DNA of 14,093 nt from JAHFRG01 sp036522275 (GTDB taxonomy: Bacteria > Pseudomonadota > Gammaproteobacteria > Burkholderiales > JAHFRG01). The notes beneath the pieces were generated by a model. The model did no database searches. It was not told the DNA's origin and saw nothing but the letters and a program-made list of their open reading frames with translations. Position numbers and translations under genes: made by a program. Positions 6,981 through 12,268 of the stretch are shown here, piece by piece (the first letter of the stretch is position 1; the number at the start of each line of letters is the position of its first letter). The stretch covers positions 1 through 14,093 of the forward strand of contig DATDGC010000012.1 in assembly GCA_036522275.1 (NCBI GenBank), read 5' to 3'.

Positions 6981-7575
6981 GTTGGTAGGTACCGATCAAT
7001 TCGGCCCGCGCGAGTATATGGCCTTGCATTGCTTTTTCGAGCGCGGCCTTGGTTGGTTTGCCCAAGTCCGGGATAACGGTATCGAGCGCATAAAGCTTGT
7101 GAAAATAGCGATGACGGCCGACCGGCGGACAGGGGCCGCCGTAACCGGTGCGCTTCCAGTCATTCAAGCCTTGCAACGTGCCAGCGGGCAGCTCTTTCAC
7201 TGGAACCGCCTCCGGCAAACCAGGCGTGGCGGGAGCAATGTTGTAAAGCACCCAGTGCACCCAAGTCAGTTTCGGCGCGGCCGGATCCGGAGCGTCGGGG
7301 TCATCCACAATTAAAACCAGGCTCTTGGTTCCGGCAGGCAACCCCATCCAGGCAAGCGGCGGGGAAACATCCCCGCCGTCGCAAGTGTAGCGTTTGGGAA
7401 TGGCGCCGTTATGGGGAAAAGATGCAGACGTTAAGGTCAAAGCCATTATCGTGTCCTCCTTGCTTTTGACAGGTAAATCCATTTTCGCTGCGGTCGTGGC
7501 AAAAACCGCGAAACCTAGGGATCCCGCTACAACAAGTTTTAGAGCGCGAACGAAAAATTGGGTGAACATACGCAT
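6976..7575 (-). CDS. YbhB/YbcL family PEBP-like protein, possible signal peptide
   Basis: Phosphatidylethanolamine-binding protein fold, bacterial YbhB/YbcL branch (Raf-kinase-inhibitor-like). The ligand and role are unknown in most bacteria. Conserved elements are YTCDGGDVSPPLAW (63-76), IVDDPDAPD (89-97), WVHWVLYNI (105-113) and GYGGPCPPVGRHRYFHKLYALD (here 144-165). The long start (ATG 7573-7575, 199 residues) adds a signal-peptide-like segment (FVRALKLVVAGSLGFAVF, about 8-25) but has no Shine-Dalgarno. An internal ATG at 7444-7446 (Met44) has a near-perfect AGGAGG eight bases upstream and would give a 156-residue cytosolic protein of the usual family length. Both forms may be made. The stop at 6976-6978 abuts the next gene. 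Confidence 0.88.
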   Translation of the reverse strand: MRMFTQFFVRALKLVVAGSLGFAVFATTAAKMDLPVKSKEDTIMALTLTSASFPHNGAIPKRYTCDGGDVSPPLAWMGLPAGTKSLVLIVDDPDAPDPAAPKLTWVHWVLYNIAPATPGLPEAVPVKELPAGTLQGLNDWKRTGYGGPCPPVGRHRYFHKLYALDTVIPDLGKPTKAALEKAMQGHILARAELIGTYQH

Positions 7576-7680
7576 ACGGCTGGATATTCTTGAAATATAG
7601 CACGCCTGGAGAAGAGTATGGCTCCCTCAACGTCGCGATAGGCGAATGATAAAATTGGCGCTCCCAAGAGGATAAAGCCG

Positions 7681-7717
7681 GGCACTTGGTAGAGTGCCTT
7701 TGCATCGCCTAAAAGGC
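7681..7717 (+). promoter_or_regulatory. overlapping hairpins in the PEBP-csp divergent gap
   Basis: Two perfect 6-base stems share bases 7696-7698: GGCACT/AGTGCC (7681-7698) and GCCTTT/AAAGGC (7696-7717). They cannot both form fully. They lie 150-190 bases before the cold-shock gene. If that gene has the long 5' leader typical of cspA, they could form a switch. The rest of the gap 7576-7868 shows nothing else I can support. TATAAT at 7851 is probably too close to the start codon to be its -10. Confidence 0.3.
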
Positions 7718-7868
7718 AGAAATAATTTGACTTACCCCTTATTTTAATGCCCAATGGGAATGACGACTCGATTCAAGTTCCAGTAACGGTACAAGCTTGC
7801 TGTTTCTTTTCCTTGATAATCTTGCCGCCCGGGCATACGCCCAGCCAACTTATAATCAGGAGATGTTA

Positions 7869-8072
7869 ATGGCAACTGGTATTGTAAAATGGTTCAATGA
7901 TTCAAAAGGGTTCGGGTTTATTGCGCCGGACGATGGCGCTGAAGATCTCTTCGCGCACTTTTCGGCGATCCAGTCAAACGGCTTCAAGACGCTCAGGGAA
8001 AAACAAAAAGTTTCCTTTGATGTGACAACGGGGGCTAAAGGAAAGCAAGCATCGAACATCCAGGTACTCTAA
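7869..8072 (+). CDS. cold-shock domain protein (CspA family)
   Basis: Single-stranded RNA/DNA chaperone that melts mRNA secondary structure. The 67 residues form one cold-shock domain: MATGIVKWFNDSKGFGFI with RNP1 KGFGFI (13-18), RNP2 DLFAHFS (26-32; Ala where Val is more common), and the C-terminal KGKQASNIQVL. The ATG at 7869 is chosen over upstream in-frame codons because AGGAG (7858-7862) is six bases before it and the protein then starts exactly where the family does. A strong terminator follows at 8093-8118. The next gene, an RRM protein, is also an RNA-binding chaperone type. Which Csp paralogue it is cannot be told. Confidence 0.96.
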   Translation: MATGIVKWFNDSKGFGFIAPDDGAEDLFAHFSAIQSNGFKTLREKQKVSFDVTTGAKGKQASNIQVL

Positions 8073-8092
8073 AACTCTAGCGGCAAATAAAT

Positions 8093-8118
8093 AACCTCGG
8101 CCAGCCGGGGGTTTTTTT
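8093..8118 (+). terminator. intrinsic terminator after the cold-shock gene
   Basis: GC-rich stem AACCTCGG/CCGGGGG (with a G-U pair) and CCAG loop (8101-8104), followed by seven T residues (8112-8118). It lies 20 bases after the cold-shock stop codon. Confidence 0.88.
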
Positions 8119-8175
8119 AGTCCGTTTTCTGCTCCGTTTCGACGGGTACGTTGCAGCCAACCAAAATAGCTTTGG

Positions 8176-8186
8176 AGACAGTGTCT
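8176..8186 (+). promoter_or_regulatory. 11-base palindrome upstream of RRM gene
   Basis: AGACA-G-TGTCT is a perfect odd palindrome 44 bases before the RRM start codon, between the csp terminator and the gene. TTGGAG overlaps it and a TATAAA lies downstream at about 20-base spacing, so this may be a regulated promoter. The evidence is pattern only. Confidence 0.3.
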
Positions 8187-8229
8187 TAAGCTTCCGATAT
8201 AAATATGTGAAGGTAAGGAAAAAAGCGAA

Positions 8230-8514
8230 ATGAAAATTTATGTAGGCAACCTGTCGCCCACGATCACTGAAGAGGACCTGCGGCAAGCATTTGCCGCCTT
8301 CGGTCAAGTGACGTCTGCCAGTATTGTAAATGACAAATTTACAGGGGTATCGAGAGGATTCGGCTTTGTGGAAATGCCGGGTAAAGCCGAGTCTTTGGCC
8401 GCGATTAAGGGTTTGAACTATCAGGACTTGAAGGGGCAGACCCTCAAAGTTAACGAGGCCCGCCCCAGCCCGCAAAGCGGGCGCGGTGCAGGTAGAGGCG
8501 GTTGGCGCCGCTAA
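8230..8514 (+). CDS. RRM-type RNA-binding protein
   Basis: Small RNA recognition motif protein, probably a cytoplasmic RNA chaperone. The 94 residues hold one RRM: RNP2 IYVGNL (3-8), helix 1 EEDLRQAFAAFG, RNP1 RGFGFVEM (42-49), and LKGQTLKVNEARP closing the fold. A short basic Gly/Arg tail (about 82-94, ending GRGAGRGGWRR) follows. This is the layout of the Rbp proteins of cyanobacteria and many proteobacteria, which are often cold- or stress-induced. AAGGA lies about ten bases before the ATG. It has its own perfect terminator at 8605-8634 and is separated from csp by a terminator, so the two are likely separate transcripts despite related roles. Confidence 0.94.
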   Translation: MKIYVGNLSPTITEEDLRQAFAAFGQVTSASIVNDKFTGVSRGFGFVEMPGKAESLAAIKGLNYQDLKGQTLKVNEARPSPQSGRGAGRGGWRR

Positions 8515-8604
8515 CACCCGACCTGGTCTGATAGTTCATGTAAATTAACGCCTGAAATCCGGCGGCACCCCGGTCGCAACGGTGCGAGACTCGCGGAAAT
8601 GAAC

Positions 8605-8634
8605 AAGGGCTGCATCGTTGCAGCCCTTCTTTTT
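8605..8634 (+). terminator. intrinsic terminator after the RRM gene
   Basis: Perfect 10-base stem AAGGGCTGCA/TGCAGCCCTT with a TCGT loop, followed by CTTTTT. It lies 90 bases after the RRM stop. A smaller perfect stem, GCACC/GGTGC, lies in the 3' UTR before it. Confidence 0.95.
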
Positions 8635-8732
8635 GAATGGTGTCCCCAAGGGGATTTATATCTTGTAATACTTTGTTACAGACCATAACGCCATTGATTG
8701 GAACTTATGCGAGCTTTCCATTCCCTAAAACA

Positions 8733-8759
8733 TAAAGGGGCTGAAAGGCCGTCCCTTTA
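8733..8759 (+). promoter_or_regulatory. leader hairpin upstream of FecR/DUF6600 gene
   Basis: TAAAGGGGC pairs with GTCCCTTTA (one G-T pair) around a 9-base loop. A third copy of the motif, TTAAAGGG (8775-8781), runs into the ribosome-binding region of the next gene. The CCCTTTA arm (8753-8759) could therefore pair either with the upstream arm or with the ribosome-binding region, which would suit translational control. This is inferred from complementarity only. Confidence 0.35.
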
Positions 8760-8790
8760 GGCGTATCTCTTTATTAAAGGGAGATCGTTT

Positions 8791-10533
8791 GTGATGGCAA
8801 ATTTACGCTGTTGTCTAAAAGCTGCGATAGTCTGCCTGACGCTTGGCGTTACCCTCGCGGCTTGGGCCGACCCTCCCGGACGCGTTGGCCGGATAAGTTA
8901 TATCGGCGGCGCAGTATCGTTCCAGGCTGCCGCTGACTCCCAGTGGACGCAAGCTGCTCTTAATTTCCCCGTGACCACCGGGGCCGCCGTCTGGACTAAC
9001 GCGGGTTCCCTGGCAGAAATCCGGATCGGCTCCAGCGCTTTGCGGATGGACGAAGCCACCAAGCTGGAAACTGCAGAACTTGACGACCATACCATCCAGG
9101 TTCATCTAGGCCAGGGCACCCTGGCAGTCCGATTGCGAAATCTTGATAGGGAAGACAGCTTCAAGGTCATGACCCTGGATGGAGTAACGGTCTCGCTTCT
9201 CTCCGCTGGCCGCTATCGTGTTGATGCGCCGCGCCCCAATCAGCCCTTGCGGGTGACGGCATTTGAAGGTTCCGTGCAGATCGCCAATAACAGTTCGGCT
9301 GTTATTGTCAGCGAGGGGAAAACAACCATCGTCTTAGGAGGGACAGGCCTAATCCGCCACGAAATTAGAGAAGCAATCCCGGTCGCTTTTGACGATTGGG
9401 CGCAATCACGCGACCGTGGCGGAGCTGGAGACAACTCCCCGCAATATGTATCGCAGGAGATGACGGGCTCCGAGGAGCTGGGTTCCTACGGTCAGTGGAG
9501 CACGGATCCGGAATACGGTCCCGTTTGGTATCCTTACGGGATGCCCGTTGACTGGGCGCCCTATCGGTACGGGCATTGGTCATGGGTCGAGCCTTGGGGC
9601 TGGACCTGGATAGACGATGCACCTTGGGGATTTGCGCCGTCTCATTACGGCCGCTGGGTCTTTATCAACAGTTCTTGGCGTTGGGCGCCAGGACGCTTTA
9701 TCGCGCGTCCCGTTTTCGCGCCGGCGATGGTCACTTTTATACAAAGCCCTCACTTCTTCGTGTCGTTTGGCTCATCCCCTCTGGTTGGATGGTTCCCGCT
9801 TGCACCGGGACAGGTTTTTGTACCGGCTTTCCCCTGCAGTACAGTTTTTCTCCAAAGGCTTAACCTGCCCATCACCAGCAGGCTAGTTACCATCAATGCA
9901 CAGAATGTGAATTTGACTCACATAACACTGGTCAACGGCCGATTCCCGCCGGGGGTAACGGTTATCCCGCAATCGGCGTTTGTCAATACATTGACCGTGG
10001 CCAGATCAAAAATCCAGCTTGCCGCAAACGCTCCGGCTCCTGTCCTGCGGGTGTCAACCGTCCCTTTTAGGCCGGTGAGTCCAGCTTTGGTCTCCGCTTC
10101 TGTCAACCCTGCGCACAGTTTGATAGCACGGACCATGCTCGCCGCCGCGGATCCGTCTGCGCCATCGCGCGACGCGCCCGCCACGCGGCAAAACCCAGCT
10201 CCCGCTCTAAGCCAAGCGAGGAGCAATACGATGCAATCACCGGCAACGTCTGTGCCTCCCGGCACTTGGAACTCGAACACTCCTCGAGCTATTACGCATG
10301 TGCACGCGCAATCAGCGCCGGTTGCCACTCCTTATCACACGCCCACACCCATGCCGCAGGCGCACTCGCGCCCCAAGCCTGCGCAGAGCGCGGTCATGGA
10401 CCACCAGGTCTATGAGGCAGAGCATGGAAAGGGTTACTCGAGCGAGGCCACCCAATCATCTGTTGCCAAGCAGCCCTCCTCTCAACCCGCCCGCAGAAAC
10501 AGCGGGTTCTCTTCTTTCCGAAGCCCGGGTTAA
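8791..10533 (+). CDS. secreted FecR-domain/DUF6600 protein
   Basis: Large exported protein of unknown function. The 580 residues start with a signal peptide (likely cut after AWA, residue 26). A FecR-like beta domain follows (about 30-185; GRVGRISYIGGAVSF, then SVQIANNSSAVIVSEGKTT). A tryptophan/tyrosine-rich DUF6600 module comes next (about 238-300) with repeated units such as YGPVWYP, DWAPYRYGHWSWVEPWGWTW (here 254-273), APWGFAPSHYGRW and WRWAPG. The C-terminus (about 410-580) is low-complexity Pro/Ala/Ser/Gln. No membrane anchor or sigma-factor partner is present, unlike true FecR regulators. Start is GTG 8791 or ATG 8794; GGGAG ends at 8783, seven or ten bases away. A candidate terminator lies at 10664-10684. 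Confidence 0.88.
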   Translation: MMANLRCCLKAAIVCLTLGVTLAAWADPPGRVGRISYIGGAVSFQAAADSQWTQAALNFPVTTGAAVWTNAGSLAEIRIGSSALRMDEATKLETAELDDHTIQVHLGQGTLAVRLRNLDREDSFKVMTLDGVTVSLLSAGRYRVDAPRPNQPLRVTAFEGSVQIANNSSAVIVSEGKTTIVLGGTGLIRHEIREAIPVAFDDWAQSRDRGGAGDNSPQYVSQEMTGSEELGSYGQWSTDPEYGPVWYPYGMPVDWAPYRYGHWSWVEPWGWTWIDDAPWGFAPSHYGRWVFINSSWRWAPGRFIARPVFAPAMVTFIQSPHFFVSFGSSPLVGWFPLAPGQVFVPAFPCSTVFLQRLNLPITSRLVTINAQNVNLTHITLVNGRFPPGVTVIPQSAFVNTLTVARSKIQLAANAPAPVLRVSTVPFRPVSPALVSASVNPAHSLIARTMLAAADPSAPSRDAPATRQNPAPALSQARSNTMQSPATSVPPGTWNSNTPRAITHVHAQSAPVATPYHTPTPMPQAHSRPKPAQSAVMDHQVYEAEHGKGYSSEATQSSVAKQPSSQPARRNSGFSSFRSPG

Positions 10534-10663
10534 GGCCGATGCGCTCAAAACTTCCGGTATGGCGCGATTCAGCGCGGCTTCACTGACCTGCCCGTTTTTA
10601 TATACTAAGCGAGAGGAAATATTTTAACTTTGGTAGCGGCGTCTCCAAGGGGGGTATCTGGGC

Positions 10664-10684
10664 ACTGGCCGGAGTCAGTTTTTT
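10664..10684 (+). terminator. probable terminator downstream of FecR/DUF6600 gene
   Basis: Six-base stem ACTGGC/GTCAGT (one G-T pair) with CGGA loop, followed by six T residues (10679-10684). It is about 130 bases beyond the stop codon. The stem is short, so strength is uncertain. Confidence 0.6.
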
Positions 10685-10692
10685 GCTCTAAT

Positions 10693-10764
10693 TAGCTCCC
10701 AGACCAGGACTCGAATGAGGGTCTATAGATTAACAGTGGCCGTGAGTAACTGTGCAAATATCCT
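10693..10764 (-). pseudogene. decayed tRNA-Asn(GTT)-like relic
   Basis: Read on the minus strand, this 72-base stretch lines up in order with a tRNA-Asn: GCACAGTT where the D arm has GCTCAGTT, ACTGTTAATC as in the Asn anticodon loop (GTT), TTCGAGTCC of the T loop, and GGGAGCTA where the 3' end would read GGGAGCCA. None of the stems pairs properly: the anticodon stem is GGCCA against TCTAT, the T stem CCTCA against CCTGG, the acceptor does not close, and a few D-loop bases are missing. It is therefore not a working tRNA. It may be a duplicated, eroded tRNA gene or an old attachment-site remnant. Confidence 0.55.
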
Positions 10765-10820
10765 CCACCGCTACACCTTCGCAATGTAAGTTCGTCCTCT
10801 GCCGCCCGACAAAGGCCTAT

Positions 10821-10916
10821 GCAGGACACCGGCCTGCTAATAACAAAAGACCTGGCAATAGCGAAAGGTCGACAATTCCGGTGCTGAGATCAATCTCTAT
10901 TGAAGGAGGCTTTTAC
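10821..10916 (+). promoter_or_regulatory. stem-rich leader ending in a consensus ribosome-binding site
   Basis: Several perfect short complementarities lie in 80 bases: GCAGG/CCTGC (10821-10837), CACCGG/CCGGTG (10827-10832 with 10878-10883), GACCT/AGGTC nested inside (10849-10870), and GAGA/TCTC (10886-10897). The first two share bases and so exclude each other. The leader ends in AAGGAGG (10903-10909), seven bases from an ATG. I compared it mentally with common riboswitch classes and recognised none. Confidence 0.4.
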
Positions 10917-10958
10917 ATGGACCGTCGCTTGTGCTGGAGGGCCCAAAACGTCCAATAG
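10917..10958 (+). CDS. 13-codon small ORF with consensus Shine-Dalgarno
   Basis: ATG to TAG encoding MDRRLCWRAQNVQ, preceded by AAGGAGG at ideal seven-base spacing and by a stem-rich leader. The same reading frame is open further upstream (from about 10752), but that part has no supporting start signal. The peptide matches nothing I know. It could be a leader peptide, a genuine micro-protein or the stub of a decayed gene. The first EF-hand gene begins about 150 bases downstream but seems to have its own promoter, so a link between the two is uncertain. Confidence 0.35.
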   Translation: MDRRLCWRAQNVQ

Positions 10959-10997
10959 ATTAGTAGTGCTTGGCCTGCTTGACTAACATCGAATCTG

Positions 10998-11029
10998 TTT
11001 GCCGTATAGTAGGCAAATAGATTTATAAT
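10998..11029 (+). promoter_or_regulatory. candidate promoter with operator-like dyad before EF-hand genes
   Basis: A consensus -10 TATAAT lies at 11024-11029, with TTGCCG (10999-11004) as a possible but distant -35 (19-base spacer). The spacer region holds an inverted repeat TTTGCC-N8-GGCAAA (10998-11017), a plausible repressor or activator site. The first EF-hand ATG is 80 bases downstream of the -10. Confidence 0.5.
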
Positions 11030-11109
11030 GTGGTAGATTTATAGCGCCGTGGGCAAGTGGTGGAGTAATGTCACATGGTAATATCGGGTAACATTCTTAG
11101 GAGGTAACA

Positions 11110-11424
11110 ATGTTAAAATCAGTTGGAATGGCACTTTTAGCTGCTATGGTCATGGTTTTCTTCTCGTCTGTTTCCTTCGCGGCGGGGACTGGACAAATGG
11201 ATATTCAGAAACTGTGGGAAGGGAGCGGCTATGCCCATGCTGGCAAAGGCATGCGCACCATGAAGATGATGCACGCGATGGATAAGGATAATGATGGCAA
11301 AGTAACCAAGGAATAGTTCATGACCTATCACCAGATGATATGGGAGAAGATGGACAAGAACCACAAAGGTTATATGATGGAAGAAGACTGGGTAACCATC
11401 GAGTTGAGGAAGTCTGGCGGTTAA
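11110..11424 (+). pseudogene. exported EF-hand protein, copy 1, interrupted by amber codon
   Basis: First of two tandem copies. The frame encodes a signal peptide (about 1-24, SFAA end), the shared segment MDIQKLWEGSGYAHAGKGMRTMKMMH (here starting at residue 30) and an EF-hand loop starting DKDNDGKVTKE (58-68). Codon 69, position 12 of the loop, is TAG (11314-11316) where copy 2 has GAG. After the stop the frame stays open for 35 codons and remains alignable to copy 2 (FMTYHQMIWEKMD), with a second degenerate loop starting DKNHKG, to TAA at 11422-11424. The conserved downstream frame and single-base difference indicate a recent nonsense mutation. A 68-residue truncated product or amber read-through is possible. 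AGGAGG lies five bases before the ATG. Confidence 0.8.
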
Positions 11425-11462
11425 TTTCGTTAAGAGAATACTACTGCACCGTTAACTTGCCC

Positions 11463-11471
11463 TGCTATACT
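11463..11471 (+). promoter_or_regulatory. candidate extended -10 promoter for EF-hand copy 2
   Basis: TGCTATACT matches an extended -10 (TGnTATAAT with one change) in the gap between the two copies, 105 bases before the second ATG. No good -35 is seen, as is usual for extended -10 promoters. A lone TTGACA at 11537-11542 has no matching -10. Confidence 0.35.
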
Positions 11472-11576
11472 AGAGACTGAACGCATATCGCTTTATTGGA
11501 TGGTGTTCAGTGTGCGCAGTGAGGGTGGGCACCCGCTTGACACTGCCAAAATTGTTTAACTTTCTAGGAGGTAACA

Positions 11577-11867
11577 ATGTTAAAGTCAGTTGGAATGGCA
11601 CTTTTGGCCGCGGTAGTGATGGCTTCCTTCGCGTCTGTTTCCTTCGCGGCGACTGGACAAATGGATATTCAGAAACTGTGGGAAGGGAGCGGCTATGCCC
11701 ATGCTGGCAAAGGCATGCGCACCATGAAAATGATGCACATGATGGATACCAACAAAGATGGCAAGGTGACAAAGGAAGAGTTCATGGCGTACCACGAGAT
11801 GATATGGGAGAAGATGGACCCGGGCCATCTTGGTCAAATCGATGTAAATAAGTGGATCGGCCAGTAA
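11577..11867 (+). CDS. small exported EF-hand, Met/His-rich protein, copy 2
   Basis: Probable periplasmic calcium- or metal-binding protein of 96 residues. A signal peptide (about 1-24, ending SFAA) precedes a short mature chain. The chain contains a Met/His-rich stretch (AHAGKGMRTMKMMHMMD, 41-57) running straight into a canonical EF-hand loop DTNKDGKVTKEE (57-68), with Asp1, Asn3, Asp5, Gly6 and Glu12 all in place. A second, degenerate loop (DPGHLGQIDVNK, 81-92) lacks most ligands. AGGAGG sits five bases before the ATG, and the surrounding TAGGAGGTAACAATGTTAAA is identical to copy 1. A 77-base block (11652-11728) is also identical between copies. Two tandem terminators follow. Biological role unknown; copy 2 appears to be the functional one. 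Confidence 0.85.
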   Translation: MLKSVGMALLAAVVMASFASVSFAATGQMDIQKLWEGSGYAHAGKGMRTMKMMHMMDTNKDGKVTKEEFMAYHEMIWEKMDPGHLGQIDVNKWIGQ

Positions 11868-11907
11868 TGTCTGATCGTCTTAATATAAGTAACAACTAGG
11901 CAGCATT

Positions 11908-11935
11908 CCGGAAGATGCTAGTCTTCCGGGTTTTT
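11908..11935 (+). terminator. intrinsic terminator 1 after EF-hand copy 2
   Basis: Perfect 8-base stem CCGGAAGA/TCTTCCGG with TGCTAG loop, then GTTTTT. It lies 40 bases after the stop codon. Confidence 0.92.
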
Positions 11936-11941
11936 CTCAGG

Positions 11942-11967
11942 AGCCGGCCAATAGGCCGGCTTTTTTT
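11942..11967 (+). terminator. intrinsic terminator 2, tandem
   Basis: Perfect 8-base stem AGCCGGCC/GGCCGGCT with AATA loop and seven T residues (11961-11967), only seven bases after the first terminator. The pair insulates the convergent gltX-tRNA unit from EF-hand transcription. Confidence 0.93.
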
Positions 11968-12042
11968 AGAGAGTGGAGGCCTACATTTATGAAGTAGCTG
12001 GCAAGAAAAAAGGCCACCGTCAATAACAAAAGACTTAGCATA

Positions 12043-12118
12043 TGGCGTCCCCAACGAGATTCGAACTCGTGTTACCGCCGTGAAAGGGCGATGTCCTAGG
12101 CCTCTAGACGATGGGGAC
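12043..12118 (-). tRNA. tRNA-Glu (anticodon TTC)
   Basis: 76 bases with encoded CCA (12043-12045). The acceptor GTCCCCA pairs with TGGGGAC, the discriminator is G, the anticodon loop is CTTTCAC with TTC, and the T arm ACGAGTTCGAATCTCGT is perfect. It is the last gene of the gltX-tRNA-Ala-tRNA-Glu series, 20 bases after tRNA-Ala. No clear terminator follows on the minus strand, only a T run without a good stem at about 12005-12012. Confidence 0.97.
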
Positions 12119-12138
12119 TCAAGGAAATTATTTGAATC

Positions 12139-12214
<76 letters not shown>

Positions 12215-12268
12215 GTGAAGGTTGCGAATTATACTTGAAGCAACAAGATCAAGGCAAGAAAACTCCCA

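Noticed and set aside
7409..7754. Minus-strand open frames overlapping the PEBP 5' region
   Set aside because: No homology-like motif or ribosome-binding site; they overlap the PEBP frame and its upstream gap.
7851..7856. TATAAT just before the cold-shock gene as a promoter -10
   Set aside because: It lies only 18 bases before the ATG, so the transcript would lack the ribosome-binding site, and there is no -35 at normal spacing.
10752..10916. Upstream extension of the 13-codon ORF (68-codon frame)
   Set aside because: It starts inside the tRNA relic with no ribosome-binding site and runs through stem-forming sequence. Only the last 13 codons have a start signal.
10821..10916. Known riboswitch (c-di-GMP, fluoride, cobalamin, preQ1)
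   Set aside because: The core consensus segments of these classes, as I remember them, are not present. Kept only as an unclassified structured leader.
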